NCBI RefSeq assembly: GCF_020708045.1
Contig: NZ_JAJFES010000002.1
Location: 310,001-374,000, forward strand
From: Massilia sp. IC2-278
Lineage (GTDB): Bacteria; Pseudomonadota; Gammaproteobacteria; Burkholderiales; Burkholderiaceae_D
Length of the DNA stretch: 64,000 nt
Direction: 5' to 3'
A program made the translations under genes and the position numbers. Shown piece by piece: positions 1-8,743 of the stretch. Below the pieces are notes generated by a model. The model did not search any database. It worked only from the letters and a program-made list of their open reading frames with translations, and was not told where the DNA came from. Position 1 is the stretch's first letter; the number at the start of each line of letters is the position of its first letter.

Positions 1-383
1 CCCAGTTCCAGTTCATCACCGGGAGTCAGCACCGCATCGAAACCGAAACGCGGACATTGCTGTCCGGTTGCGCGGTAGCTCAGCGCCTCCTCGTCCCAGG
101 CCGCGACCCTGGCGCTTTCCGCCGCCGGAATCGCGGTGCTGCAGCCATACGCCGCCTGCAGCGCCGCGTTGCCGCCACAGTGGTCCGAATGCAGGTGGGT
201 ATTGATCAGGCGGTCCAGCGCACGCCCGCCGAGCGCATGGCGGACCAGCGCCAGCGTCTGCGGTGCGTGCGTAACGTAGCCGCTATCGACCAGCGCCGTT
301 TCTTCGCCAGTGAACAGGATATTGTTGGCCGACAGCCAGCCGCGCTCGAAAACCTGCATGGAGTCGGGCAGGCGCGCGATCAT
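1..383 (-). CDS. MBL-fold metallo-hydrolase, C-terminus missing (window edge)
   Basis: About 127 N-terminal residues are visible, beginning MIARLPDSMQ; the gene continues beyond the left end of the window. Residues 63-68 read HLHSDH and are followed by CGGN, the HxHxDH zinc-binding signature of the metallo-beta-lactamase fold, which in this superfamily hydrolyses thioesters, lactones or glutathione adducts. The substrate cannot be told from the visible part. The ATG follows the TGA of the upstream DUF1289 gene with no gap, so it is probably translationally coupled as the third gene of a thioesterase-DUF1289-MBL operon. Confidence 0.85.
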   Translation of the reverse strand, partial: MIARLPDSMQVFERGWLSANNILFTGEETALVDSGYVTHAPQTLALVRHALGGRALDRLINTHLHSDHCGGNAALQAAYGCSTAIPAAESARVAAWDEEALSYRATGQQCPRFGFDAVLTPGDELEL

Positions 384-590
384 TCAGCCGAAGTCCAGTT
401 CCGACTCGCGGCGGCGGATTTCCTTCCACACGGCGCGCTTGTAGTCGTCGTCGGCCTTGCTCCAGGCGATGATCTCGTCGATGGTACGCATGCAGCCCTG
501 GCACAGGCCGGTCTGCTTGTCCATCTGGCACAGGCTGATGCAGGGCGACGGCACCGGCGTCTGCAGCTCGGGTGGCAACAGGCCGCTCAT
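384..590 (-). CDS. DUF1289 domain protein
   Basis: A 68-residue protein with four cysteines at 17, 21, 30 and 33 in the order CISLC...CQGC, followed by MRTIDEIIAWSK. This is the DUF1289 (Fe-S or zinc-knuckle-like) signature of very small proteobacterial proteins; the metal and function are not known to me. Its ATG overlaps the end of the thioesterase gene (ATGA, 4 bp) and its stop abuts the start of the MBL gene, so the three genes are almost certainly one transcript. A longer reading frame extends upstream, but the family length and the overlap with the thioesterase support this start. Confidence 0.85.
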   Translation of the reverse strand: MSGLLPPELQTPVPSPCISLCQMDKQTGLCQGCMRTIDEIIAWSKADDDYKRAVWKEIRRRESELDFG

Positions 591-1015
591 GCGGACGCTC
601 CGGCGATCTTGCGCGCTACCCGGGCATTGAAGCGTTGCGGATCGATCACACAGCGTTCGTGCGTGCCTTCGCAGATGCGTTCGACATCGTCCCAGGCCTC
701 GACCCTGAAGCGCACGCGCTGGCCCTCGACCTCGAGGACTTCGCCACGGATGGTGAGGGTCATGCCGGGCGGCGTCGGCGCCAGGTGCCGGAAATTCACC
801 ATCGTGCCCAGGCTCTGCTCGTTCGGCCAGTCGAGGTAGGGCAGCATGCCGTTCACACAGGCGAGCTCCATCATGCCGACCATGTAGCCGGTGGCCAGCA
901 CGTCGGGCATGTCGCGGCAAAAGGCGGTGTCGTGGTAGAGCGCGGGCACGGTGGCGCGCGGCGGGACGGTATAGCGCCATTCGAAGCGCAGGCCGGGTTG
1001 CAATTCTGGACTCAT
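587..1015 (-). CDS. Acyl-CoA thioesterase, FlK-like hot-dog fold
   Basis: 142 residues starting MSPELQPGLRFEW. The middle part (TGYMVGMMELACVNGMLPYL, then GTMVNFRHLAPTPPGMTLTI) and the C-terminal CEGTHERCVID match the single hot-dog thioesterases related to fluoroacetyl-CoA thioesterase FlK: a Thr/Glu/His active-site set with the GxHxR segment near the end. The expected role is hydrolysis of a short acyl-CoA in the cytoplasm; the substrate is inferred only at family level. The frame is open 28 codons further upstream but that extension does not resemble the family, so the start at 1015 is preferred. First gene of the leftward three-gene operon. Confidence 0.8.
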   Translation of the reverse strand: MSPELQPGLRFEWRYTVPPRATVPALYHDTAFCRDMPDVLATGYMVGMMELACVNGMLPYLDWPNEQSLGTMVNFRHLAPTPPGMTLTIRGEVLEVEGQRVRFRVEAWDDVERICEGTHERCVIDPQRFNARVARKIAGASA

Positions 1016-1152
1016 GGCGGAAGAGATTACCCGATTCAATCGGATTGTGCTTGACCTTCGAGTCGATCGGCGTAGACTTCCCATCCAATCACCATCCAAT
1101 TGGATGGCAATCAGATGGTATTCGATACAAGCAGTGAAAGGCAGGTGTAAGG

Positions 1153-1605
1153 ATGCGCAGCGACATTGTCCGCAATGAAGCGTTGAAAAACGAGCTGAAA
1201 AACGAGCCGAAGCCGAAGATTGCGGACTCGGAAAAGATCACGATCAACCTGGGCATGATCGACCTGGGCCAGATCGATTTGCTGGTCAGCGAAGGCTTCT
1301 ACAGCAACCGCACCGACCTGATCCGCACCGCGATCCGGAACCAGCTCGCCACACATGCCGACGTGGTTCGGCAGACCGTGGCGCGCCGCAGCCTGGTGCT
1401 GGGCATGCACCACTATTCGCGCGCCGACCTGGAAGCGGCGCAGGCGGCGGGCGTCCGCCTGCAGATCCAGGTGCTGGGCATGGCCAGCATCGCCAGCGAC
1501 GTGCCGGTGGAACTGGCGCTGGCCACCATCGAATCGATTTCGGTACTTGGGGCACTCCACGCAAGCAACACATTGAAAGCCGCACTGGCGGAGCGTATCC
1601 GCTAA
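1153..1605 (+). CDS. Ribbon-helix-helix (CopG-like) regulator
   Basis: 150 residues. A charged N-terminal tail (EALKNELKNEPKPK) precedes an RHH DNA-binding domain at about 29-64: beta strand KITINLGMIDL, then helices around QIDLLVSEGFYSNRTDLIRTAIRNQ. The remaining 80 residues form a second, uncharacterised domain rich in Ala/Leu/Val that may bind a ligand or help assembly. It sits 140 bp upstream of a PHB-depolymerase-type esterase on the same strand; I infer that it may regulate that gene or polyhydroxyalkanoate metabolism. The divergent thioesterase operon starts 137 bp to the left, so the gap probably holds both promoters. Confidence 0.8.
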   Translation: MRSDIVRNEALKNELKNEPKPKIADSEKITINLGMIDLGQIDLLVSEGFYSNRTDLIRTAIRNQLATHADVVRQTVARRSLVLGMHHYSRADLEAAQAAGVRLQIQVLGMASIASDVPVELALATIESISVLGALHASNTLKAALAERIR

Positions 1606-1745
1606 CGTGAACCGGGATATCGAGAAACCGTAGCGAGCGGAAGGCATGTTGGCAGAGAAGCGCAGCTGTACGGTTGTACAGCGAGCATCGCAAGCCAACA
1701 GGACGACGCGCAGTAGGTTTATCGAGATCCCCGAAAGGAAGCCAC

Positions 1746-2867
1746 ATGAAACTGAACAACAAACTTTTTGCGCAAATGCGCGCAGCGACCCGAAAGATGA
1801 TGCACAAGCATCCGGTCGACACGGGCAAGGTCATCGAGGACGCGCTGAAAAATGCATCGGCCATGACTCAGGCGGCCCAGCAGCAGATGCGCAACCTGTC
1901 GCAGCTGCAGCCCGGCGCCGGATTGCCGGGTGCGGGCAAGACCGGCATGCACGACATGCTCGCCGAACTGAGCCGCGGCCTGGGAACGGGTATGGGTGCG
2001 GGCATGGGCGCCGCCAACGAAGCGGCCCCTGCCCTGCCCGGCAGCTTCAGCGAAGGCAGCCACACGAATGCGGCCGGCACCCGCAGCTACAAGCTGTACG
2101 TGCCGAGTACCTACACCGGCGCGCCGGCGCCGCTGGTGGTGATGCTGCACGGCTGCACCCAGGACCCCGACGACTTCGCGCGCGGCACGCGCATGAACGT
2201 ATTGGCCGAGGAAACCGGCTGCCTGGTCGTGTACCCGGCGCAGTCGCGCCAGGCCAATCCCTCGCGCTGCTGGAACTGGTTCAACAACGTCGACCAGCAG
2301 CGCGGCCAGGGCGAACCTTCGATCATCGCCGGCATCACGCGCCAGGTGATGCAGGAATACGCGGTCGATTCAAGCCAGGTGTATGTGGCCGGGCTGTCGG
2401 CCGGCGGCGCGATGGCCACCATCATGGGCACGCTGTATCCCGAGCTGTATGCGGCGGTGGGCGTGCATTCGGGCCTGCCCTTCGCCTCGGCGCACGATCT
2501 GCCGTCGGCGCTGGCGGCGATGAAAGGCGACTTCCAGCGCCGCCACCAGGCCGGCAAGCCGATCCCGATCATCGTCTTCCACGGCGACCAGGACAAGACC
2601 GTGCACCCGGCGAACGGCGACCAGCTGATGGTGCATGCGCGCGACAACACCGATGCGATGGCGGTCGAACCCGGTCACGTGCCGGATGGGCACGCGTTCA
2701 CCCGCACCACGCACAAGCGCGCCGACGGCAAGGTGCATGCGGAACACTGGGTGATCCATGGGGCCGGCCACGCCTGGTCGGGCGGCAGCGCGCATGGCAG
2801 CTATACCGATGGCAAGGGGCCGGATGCGAGCCGGGAGATGTTGCGGTTCTTTGCGACGCAGCGGTGA
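1746..2867 (+). CDS. PHB-depolymerase-family esterase
   Basis: 373 residues of an alpha/beta-hydrolase esterase of the PHB depolymerase/LpqC family. Visible: PLVVMLHGCTQDPDDFARGT near residue 130 (oxyanion region), the lipase box GLSAGGAM near 214-221 with the nucleophile serine, FHGDQDKTVHP around 278-288 (Asp region) and GAGHAWSGG near 336 with the catalytic histidine. There is no signal peptide: the N-terminus MKLNNKLFAQMRAATRKMMH is basic and helical, which suggests a cytosolic or granule-bound enzyme rather than the secreted type. The start is placed at 1746 because AAAGGA lies just upstream; the frame is open further up but without family similarity. It could also act on other esters. 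Confidence 0.85.
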   Translation: MKLNNKLFAQMRAATRKMMHKHPVDTGKVIEDALKNASAMTQAAQQQMRNLSQLQPGAGLPGAGKTGMHDMLAELSRGLGTGMGAGMGAANEAAPALPGSFSEGSHTNAAGTRSYKLYVPSTYTGAPAPLVVMLHGCTQDPDDFARGTRMNVLAEETGCLVVYPAQSRQANPSRCWNWFNNVDQQRGQGEPSIIAGITRQVMQEYAVDSSQVYVAGLSAGGAMATIMGTLYPELYAAVGVHSGLPFASAHDLPSALAAMKGDFQRRHQAGKPIPIIVFHGDQDKTVHPANGDQLMVHARDNTDAMAVEPGHVPDGHAFTRTTHKRADGKVHAEHWVIHGAGHAWSGGSAHGSYTDGKGPDASREMLRFFATQR

Positions 2868-2930
2868 CGCGCGGCGGAGCGGACATTTCTACTTTGCCGG
2901 ATGCCGGTGAGCGGACATTCTTGCGGTTTT

Positions 2931-3053
2931 GTAGGGTGGACTCCCGAGTCCACGCGGTACGTCGGATGAAAGTCGATAAGCCAGCACGTGATGCAAGCGC
3001 ATGCTTTTCGAGTGTCAACCGTAGCACCGCGTGGACTCGGGAGTCCACCCTAC
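2931..3053. repeat. Paired palindromic repeat (REP/BIME-like), locus 1
   Basis: Two copies of a 28-bp element face each other at 2931-2958 and 3026-3053, with GTAGGGTGGACT outermost and CCACGCGGT inward; each carries its own inner palindrome ACTCCCGAGT. The interior holds CGCATGCTTTTCGAG, nearly the same as CGCATGCGTTTCGAG inside locus 2. The pair fills the 199-bp gap between the convergent esterase and CWC-protein genes and could form long hairpins in both transcripts. Same family as the loci near 9.5, 20.9, 30.5, 36.5 and 47.6 kb. Confidence 0.85.
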
Positions 3054-3066
3054 AACGGCAACCCCA

Positions 3067-3294
3067 TCAATCGGTGTGCCCGGTGCGCGAGCGTTCGTCG
3101 ATATGCGCCTTCAGGCAGGCGGGGCACCAGCACGCCGTCTCGGCGGCCACGCCTGTGCCGCTCGCGGGCACAGCGGCCGTCGCCACGTTCGGCACAGGCA
3201 CCACTGGCGGCAATTGCGTGCACCAGCACGGGCCGTCGCCGCCATCGGCCATGGCGCAGCCGAAGGCGGCGCCGCAGCGGCAGCAGAGGCTCAT
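3067..3294 (-). CDS. Cysteine-rich CWC family protein
   Basis: A 75-residue protein starting MSLCCRCGAAFGC and containing GPCWC at 21-25 and CWCPAC at 55-60, the cysteine pattern of the small CWC family, presumed metal-binding with unknown function. A longer in-frame start exists at 3378, but GAGG lies about 9 bp before the ATG at 3294 and the family usually begins just ahead of the first CxxC, so the shorter form is chosen. It converges on the esterase gene across repeat locus 1. Confidence 0.7.
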   Translation of the reverse strand: MSLCCRCGAAFGCAMADGGDGPCWCTQLPPVVPVPNVATAAVPASGTGVAAETACWCPACLKAHIDERSRTGHTD

Positions 3295-3375
3295 CGCGCT
3301 GCCTCGCGACAGGGTTCCTGTGTCATGTGTAATATCGTCCAAGCATTCATCGGCGGCCATCCTCGGTGGGTCACA

Positions 3376-3405
3376 CAATAAAATACAACAAGATCGCCAT
3401 ATAAT
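3376..3405 (+). promoter_or_regulatory. Candidate argB promoter (-10 TATAAT)
   Basis: A perfect TATAAT lies at 3400-3405, about 60 bp before the argB start. The -35 position 17-18 bp upstream is AT-rich (CAATAA) but a poor match to TTGACA, so this is a plausible sigma-70 promoter with a weak -35. The 170-bp gap also contains the promoter of the divergent CWC gene. Confidence 0.5.
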
Positions 3406-3464
3406 GCCTGCAGGGGTGGGCGTGTTGCCTGTAAAATCTCCGCCACTTTTATTCCGGACTCTCC

Positions 3465-4394
3465 ATGAACGCTCAGTTGACCAGCCTGAAGACCGAGGAC
3501 CAATCGAGTGACCTGACTGCGGTCTCGCCGCAGATCAAGGCACAGATCCTGGCCGAGGCCCTTCCTTACATCCGCAATTTCCACGGCAAGACCATCGTCA
3601 TCAAATACGGCGGCAACGCGATGACCGACGAGCGCCTGAAGCACGGCTTCGCGCGCGACGTCATCCTGCTGAAACTGGTGGGCATGAACCCGGTCGTGGT
3701 GCACGGCGGCGGTCCGCAGATCGACAACGCGCTGAAGAAAATCGGCAAGCAGGGCACCTTCGTGCAAGGCATGCGCATCACCGACGAAGAAACCATGGAA
3801 GTGGTCGAGTGGGTGCTGGGCGGCGAAGTCCAGCAGGACATCGTCATGCTGATCAACCACTACGGCGGCCAGGCAGTCGGCCTGACCGGCAAGGACGGCG
3901 GCCTGATCCGCGCACGGCGCATGGCCATGCCCGACAAGGAAAAACCGGGCGAATTCCTCGACATCGGTTTCGTCGGCGAGATCGAAGCCATCAACCCGGC
4001 AGTCGTGAAAGCGCTGCAGGACGACGCCTTCATCCCGATCATTTCGCCGATCGGTTTCGGCCAGGACGGCCAGGCCTACAACATCAATGCCGACGTCGTC
4101 GCCGGCAAGATCGCGGAAATCCTGAAAGCCGAAAAGCTGATCATGATGACCAACATCGCCGGCGTGCAGGACAAGTCGGGCAACCTGGTCACCGACCTGT
4201 CGGCGCGCGAGATCGACGAGATGTTCGCGGACGGTACGATTTCGGGCGGCATGCTGCCGAAAATCTCGTCGGCGCTGGACGCGGCCAAGTCGGGCGTGAA
4301 CACCGTGCACATCATCGATGGCCGTATCGAACACTCTTTGTTGCTGGAAGTCTTGACCGAACAGGCTTTTGGCACTATGATCCGGTCGCACTAA
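3465..4394 (+). CDS. argB: Acetylglutamate kinase
   Basis: 309 residues. ArgB phosphorylates N-acetylglutamate, the second step of arginine biosynthesis in the cytoplasm. Visible motifs of the amino-acid kinase fold: [12 protein letters not shown] near residue 43 (phosphate-binding Lys/Gly), [13 protein letters not shown] near 84 for substrate, [12 protein letters not shown] near 138, and [15 protein letters not shown] with [11 protein letters not shown] in the nucleotide domain. The length is typical of the hexameric, arginine-inhibited type, which has an N-terminal helical extension (here about 35 residues), but feedback control is only inferred. The gene is monocistronic, with a tRNA gene following. 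Confidence 0.97.
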   Translation: MNAQLTSLKTEDQSSDLTAVSPQIKAQILAEALPYIRNFHGKTIVIKYGGNAMTDERLKHGFARDVILLKLVGMNPVVVHGGGPQIDNALKKIGKQGTFVQGMRITDEETMEVVEWVLGGEVQQDIVMLINHYGGQAVGLTGKDGGLIRARRMAMPDKEKPGEFLDIGFVGEIEAINPAVVKALQDDAFIPIISPIGFGQDGQAYNINADVVAGKIAEILKAEKLIMMTNIAGVQDKSGNLVTDLSAREIDEMFADGTISGGMLPKISSALDAAKSGVNTVHIIDGRIEHSLLLEVLTEQAFGTMIRSH

Positions 4395-4489
4395 GAGATT
4401 CGGCGCTTGGAATTCATTCCCGGCCGTTTCGTCAAGGCGGGCTTGCCCGCCGTGACTGCACTGCCAGTGCACTCGCAGTACTTCTACCA

Positions 4490-4564
<75 letters not shown>

Positions 4565-4593
4565 CCTCCCGGCAGCACCCTCCCCTGTAATTC

Positions 4594-5502
4594 TTAGTAC
4601 ACCCGCTCCACCTTCATCCCGCGTTCGCGCAGCAGCTCCGGCACGCCACGCTTGCCCAGCAAATGCAGCAGGCCCACCGCCGCCACCGCATTGTTCTCGC
4701 GCTGGATCATCGCCGCCAGCTTGTCGGCCATCGGCCCGTTGCGCTCGTCGAGCACTACTTCGCGCGTAAACTTGGCGACCAGGCTGTCGTCGGTCTCGAT
4801 GCGTTTGGCGATGCGGTCCAGCGCCGCCTGGTCGGCACGCTCGTAGGCATCGAACAGTTCGCGCGCCTCGCGCAGCTGCTGGCCCGAGGCCATGTGCTCC
4901 AGCGTTTCTTCCAGCATCTTCCATTGCATGTCGATCGGCAGGCGGTCCAGCAGCGCCGCCTGGAACTGCAGCGTTTCCAGTTCCACGATCGGGGTCCTGC
5001 CGCGCACCTGGCCGGCCAGGTGGGCGTCCACGCCAAGCGCCGGGTCGACGCCGAGCTTGGCCAGGTCGGTGATCGCCAGCAGCGTGGTCAGCATCCAGGG
5101 TTTCAGCTGCACCACCGCGGCCGGATCGATGCCCTGCGCCTTCAGCGCGGTTTCGATGCGGGCGCGGCGTTCCGGCGCCAGGGCGCCATAACCGGGGCTG
5201 CCGGCCGCGAACAGGCCGTGCTGCATGAAGGCGGCCGCCGCTGCCTGCGGATCGCGCGTCGCATCGACTTCCAGCGCCAGCGTGGGCGCGGCCGCCACGG
5301 CGTCGCGGATGCGCGGCTCGAGCGGGTAATAGGCGGGTTTGCCGGCGTGGATGGTGCCGTACAGGTAAAGCGTGTGCTCCTTGTCGCTGACCTTGAACAG
5401 CGCACCGCGCTCGGCGGCCATCGCCTGGAACGCCAGCAGGAATAAGCCTAGAAACGGGCCCAGGAACAGGCTGCGGAACACCACTATAATCGGACCTTGC
5501 AT
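4594..5502 (-). CDS. TraB/GumN family protein
   Basis: 302 residues with a hydrophobic N-terminus (signal peptide or anchor, cleavage near FQAMAAE at about residue 30). TLYLYGTIHAGKPAYYPL near 45 and the C-terminal NNAVAAVGLLHLLGKRG are the two conserved GxxH segments of TraB/GumN, a family resembling metal-dependent Tiki-type peptidases. A periplasmic location and protease-like activity are inferences; the biological role in proteobacteria is not established. AAGGAGATAAAGA before the ATG is a good ribosome-binding site. It is divergent from the nucleotidase gene with only 11 bp between the starts. Confidence 0.8.
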   Translation of the reverse strand: MQGPIIVVFRSLFLGPFLGLFLLAFQAMAAERGALFKVSDKEHTLYLYGTIHAGKPAYYPLEPRIRDAVAAAPTLALEVDATRDPQAAAAAFMQHGLFAAGSPGYGALAPERRARIETALKAQGIDPAAVVQLKPWMLTTLLAITDLAKLGVDPALGVDAHLAGQVRGRTPIVELETLQFQAALLDRLPIDMQWKMLEETLEHMASGQQLREARELFDAYERADQAALDRIAKRIETDDSLVAKFTREVVLDERNGPMADKLAAMIQRENNAVAAVGLLHLLGKRGVPELLRERGMKVERVY

Positions 5503-5513
5503 TCTTTATCTCC

Positions 5514-6278
5514 TTGTTAAAAATCTTGCCAAATATTAAGCCTTCTTCGCTCGTCTGGCTGTTTGATCTTGACAACACCCTGCATGACGCTTCGCATGCC
5601 ATCTTCCCGGCGATCAGCGCCAACATGAACCTGTACATCGCGCGCGTGCTGAGCAACGGTGGCGTGAACGAGGTCACGCAGGCCCAGGTCGATGCCGCCC
5701 GCCTCGGCTATTGGAAGCGCTACGGCGCCACCCTGCTCGGCATGATGCGCCACCACGACGTGCGCGCCGCCGACTTCCTGCGCGAGACCCACGACATCGG
5801 CGACCTGCGCGCGATGATGCGCGCCGAGACCGGCCTCGGGCGCCTGCTGCAGCGCCTGCCGGGCCGCAAGATCCTGCTCACGAACGCGCCGCTCGACTAT
5901 TCGACCCAGGTGATGCGCCACCTGAACCTGGGCCGCCACTTCGCCCGCCACATCGCCATCGAACAGATGCACGTGCACCGCCAGCTGCGCCCCAAGCCCT
6001 CGAAGCTGATGCTGCAGCGGGTCTTGCGGCGCCACGGCGTGGCCGCGCGCGACTGCGTGCTGGTCGAGGACACGCTGGCCAACCTGAAAAGCGCGAAGCA
6101 GCTCGGCCTGCGCACGGTATGGGTCACCGGCTACCTGCGCCGCATCGAACGCAGCACGCTGGCCAATGCCAGGCCGCGGCGGCTGATTCGCCCCACGTAC
6201 GTCGATGTCAAAGTAAAATCCGTGCGCCAGCTGCCGAAGCGCCTGGACCAACTGCGCCAGCCACGCCGGCCGCGCTGA
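5514..6278 (+). CDS. HAD-family pyrimidine 5'-nucleotidase
   Basis: 254 residues of the HAD superfamily, subfamily IA pyrimidine 5'-nucleotidase. Motif I is WLFDLDNTLHDASH (nucleophile Asp18 and acid/base Asp20), motif II KILLTNAP, motif III a lysine in RPKPSKL, and motif IV CVLVEDTLANLKSAK. It probably dephosphorylates pyrimidine nucleotides or damaged bases. No ATG precedes motif I; the start is a TTG at 5514 (or TTG at 5526), and no clear Shine-Dalgarno is visible, because the purine-rich signal nearby belongs to the divergent gene. The C-terminal 50 residues are very basic. It lies 26 bp upstream of slmA and is probably cotranscribed with it. Confidence 0.85.
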   Translation: MLKILPNIKPSSLVWLFDLDNTLHDASHAIFPAISANMNLYIARVLSNGGVNEVTQAQVDAARLGYWKRYGATLLGMMRHHDVRAADFLRETHDIGDLRAMMRAETGLGRLLQRLPGRKILLTNAPLDYSTQVMRHLNLGRHFARHIAIEQMHVHRQLRPKPSKLMLQRVLRRHGVAARDCVLVEDTLANLKSAKQLGLRTVWVTGYLRRIERSTLANARPRRLIRPTYVDVKVKSVRQLPKRLDQLRQPRRPR

Positions 6279-6304
6279 TTCATCCACCTCTACCCTGGGA
6301 ACCA

Positions 6305-6883
6305 ATGGCAAGTACCAAGCCGGGCCAGCGCAAGCTGCAAATCCTCCAGGCCCTGGCCGCGATGCTCGAGCATCCCAAGGGCGAGAAGATCACCACCGCC
6401 GCACTGGCGGCGCGCCTGTCCGTATCGGAAGCGGCGCTGTACCGGCACTTCGCCAGCAAGGCCCAGATGTTCGAGGGCCTGATCGACTTCATCGAGACCA
6501 GCGTGTTCGGCGTCATCAACCAGATCGTCGAGAACGAAGAGCGCGGCGTCGACCAGGCCCATGCGATCCTGCAGATGCTGCTGTCGTTCGCTGCGAACAA
6601 TCCCGGCATGACGCGCGTGCTGATCGGCGACGCCCTGGTGAACGAGGACGAGCGCCTGCAACTGCGCATGAACGCCTTCTACGACCGCGTCGAACTGGCC
6701 TGCAAGGGCGCGCTGCGCCTGGCCGTCACGCAGGGCCATGGCAGCGAGCCTGAAGTGGCCGCGCGCGCCAGCCTGCTGGTGAGCTACGTCACCGGGCGCT
6801 GGCACCGCTATGCCAAGAGCGGCTTCCGCCAGCACCCGTCGGAGGGCAGCGGCGTACAATTGTCGCTCCTGCTGGCAGCCTGA
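6305..6883 (+). CDS. slmA: Nucleoid occlusion factor SlmA (TetR fold)
   Basis: 192 residues. The N-terminal HTH (KITTAALAARLSVSEAALYRHFASKAQMFEGLIDFIE, about 28-63) and the C-terminal VTGRWHRYAKSGFR are characteristic of SlmA, the TetR-family DNA-binding protein that blocks FtsZ ring assembly over the nucleoid. Length and end-to-end character fit the family. The frame is open far upstream (overlapping the nucleotidase), but homology starts at the ATG at 6305. It is clustered with argB and the HAD nucleotidase, an order I recognise from other betaproteobacteria. Confidence 0.92.
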   Translation: MASTKPGQRKLQILQALAAMLEHPKGEKITTAALAARLSVSEAALYRHFASKAQMFEGLIDFIETSVFGVINQIVENEERGVDQAHAILQMLLSFAANNPGMTRVLIGDALVNEDERLQLRMNAFYDRVELACKGALRLAVTQGHGSEPEVAARASLLVSYVTGRWHRYAKSGFRQHPSEGSGVQLSLLLAA

Positions 6884-6892
6884 CGCGCGACG

Positions 6893-8740
6893 ATGTCTTC
6901 TCCGACAGTCTTTGCCCTGCTCGACGATGCGAGCCCGGACGGGCAGGCGCATGCCCTGTCGCGCCTGTACACGGGTCACATGGGCACCCTCGCCTGCCAT
7001 GACGCCGCCGGCTTCGGCGCGCTGCTGGCGCAGCTGGAAGCGGCGCTGGCGCGCGGCCTGCACGCGGTGCCGGTGCTCAGCTACGAACTCGGCGCCCACC
7101 TGCTCGGCATCCCCGCCAAGCCCCTGGAAACGCCGCTGGCCCAGGTGCTGCTGTTCGAACGCTGCGAGCGCATGACGGCGCAGCAGGCGGCCAGCTGGGT
7201 CGCCACGCGCGCACTGGACACCGCCCCGGCCGGCATCGCCGCCATCGAAGCGAATGTCGACGAGGCGCAGTTCGTCGACGCCATCGGGCGCATCCGCGCC
7301 TACATCGCCGCCGGCGACACCTACCAGGTGAACTACACCTACCGCTTGCGCTTCGATGCCTTCGGCTCGGTCTTCGCGCTCTACCAGCGCCTGCGCGCGC
7401 GCCAGCCGGTGCCGTATGGCGCCCTGATTGGCCTGCCCGACGGCGGCGCCCTGCTCTCCTTCTCGCCCGAACTCTTCGTGCGCCACCAGGCCGGCACCTT
7501 GCTGGCGCGGCCGATGAAGGGCACGGCGCCGGCCAGTGGCGACTCCGACACCGATGCCCGGCGCGCCGCCGGCCTGGCGCTCGACACCAAGAACCGCGCC
7601 GAGAACCTGATGATCGTCGATTTGCTGCGCAACGATCTCGGTCGCGTGGCGCAGACCGGGACGGTGGCCGTGCCCAAGCTGTTCGAGGTCACGCGCTTCG
7701 GCGCCGTGCTGCAGATGACGTCCACGGTGCAGGCGCAGCTGCGCCAGGACGCGACGCTGGCCGAGGTGTTCGCCGCGCTCTACCCCTGCGGCTCGATCAC
7801 CGGCGCGCCGAAGCGCCGCACCATGGAAATCATCGACGAGCTGGAACCGGACCCGCGCGGCGTCTACACCGGCGCCATCGGCTGGTTCGATCCTCCCGGG
7901 AGCGAGTCCACCAGCGGCCAGGCCTTTGGCGACTTCTGCCTCTCGGTGCCGATCCGCACCCTGGCCCTCGGTCCCGGCGAAGGCGTACGGCGCGGCGAAC
8001 TGGGCGTGGGCGCCGGCATCGTGCACGACAGCGACCCGCAGGCCGAATTCGCCGAGTGCCAGCTGAAGGCGCGTTTTCTAACCGGCTTGACGAACGACGT
8101 CGAAATCTTCGAGACCATCAAGGCCTCGTGGGAAGACGGCCCGCGCCACCTGGACGAACATCTGGCGCGCATCGCCGGCTCCTGCGCGTATTTCGGCCGC
8201 GCCTTTAACCGCGACGCCGCACGGACGATGGTGGTTGATGCCTGCCTGGCCCTGCCGCAGGAAGGCGTGTTCCGCCTGCGCCTGGCCAGCGGCGCCGACG
8301 GCAGGCTCGCCCTCACTTCCGCGCCGCTGGCGCCGCTGCACGAGCCGGTGCGCGTGATCCTGGCCGATACGGCGGTGGACTCGAACGACGTCTTCCTGCG
8401 CCACAAGACCTCGGTACGCGCGCGCTACGACGCCGCCTGGCGTGCAGCCGAAGCGCAGGGCGCCTTCGACGCCCTGTTCTTCAACGAGCGCGGGGAACTG
8501 ACGGAAGGGGGACGCAGCAATGTGTTCGTGCGGGTTGGCGGGCAGTGGATCACGCCGCCGCTGTCGTGCGGTTTGCTGCCGGGCGTGACGCGCGCCGTGA
8601 TCCTGCAGGCGCCGGCCTGGCAGGCCGTCGAGGGCATCGTCACGCGCGCGATGCTCGAAGAGGCCGAGGGCATCATGGTCTGCAATGCCCTGCGCGGCCC
8701 GATGCTGGCGGTGCTGGATGCACCGCGCAGCGACGCCTGA
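6893..8740 (+). CDS. pabBC: Fused aminodeoxychorismate synthase I / aminodeoxychorismate lyase (PabB-PabC)
   Basis: 615 residues with two enzymes in one chain. Residues 1-390 are chorismate-binding PabB: NYTYRLRFDA, ARPMKGTAPAS (the catalytic-lysine PMKGT of PabB), KNRAENLMIVDLLRNDLGRV and CGSITGAPKRRTMEIIDELE. From about 400 to 610 lies a class IV PLP aminotransferase fold, with LRHKTSVRARYD (PLP lysine) and NERGELTEGGRSNVFV, as in 4-amino-4-deoxychorismate lyase. Together they convert chorismate and amidotransferase-derived ammonia to p-aminobenzoate for folate; no PabA partner lies in the window. The start at 6893 is 9 bp after slmA, so they are likely cotranscribed. Confidence 0.93.
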   Translation: MSSPTVFALLDDASPDGQAHALSRLYTGHMGTLACHDAAGFGALLAQLEAALARGLHAVPVLSYELGAHLLGIPAKPLETPLAQVLLFERCERMTAQQAASWVATRALDTAPAGIAAIEANVDEAQFVDAIGRIRAYIAAGDTYQVNYTYRLRFDAFGSVFALYQRLRARQPVPYGALIGLPDGGALLSFSPELFVRHQAGTLLARPMKGTAPASGDSDTDARRAAGLALDTKNRAENLMIVDLLRNDLGRVAQTGTVAVPKLFEVTRFGAVLQMTSTVQAQLRQDATLAEVFAALYPCGSITGAPKRRTMEIIDELEPDPRGVYTGAIGWFDPPGSESTSGQAFGDFCLSVPIRTLALGPGEGVRRGELGVGAGIVHDSDPQAEFAECQLKARFLTGLTNDVEIFETIKASWEDGPRHLDEHLARIAGSCAYFGRAFNRDAARTMVVDACLALPQEGVFRLRLASGADGRLALTSAPLAPLHEPVRVILADTAVDSNDVFLRHKTSVRARYDAAWRAAEAQGAFDALFFNERGELTEGGRSNVFVRVGGQWITPPLSCGLLPGVTRAVILQAPAWQAVEGIVTRAMLEEAEGIMVCNALRGPMLAVLDAPRSDA

Positions 8741-8743
8741 AGC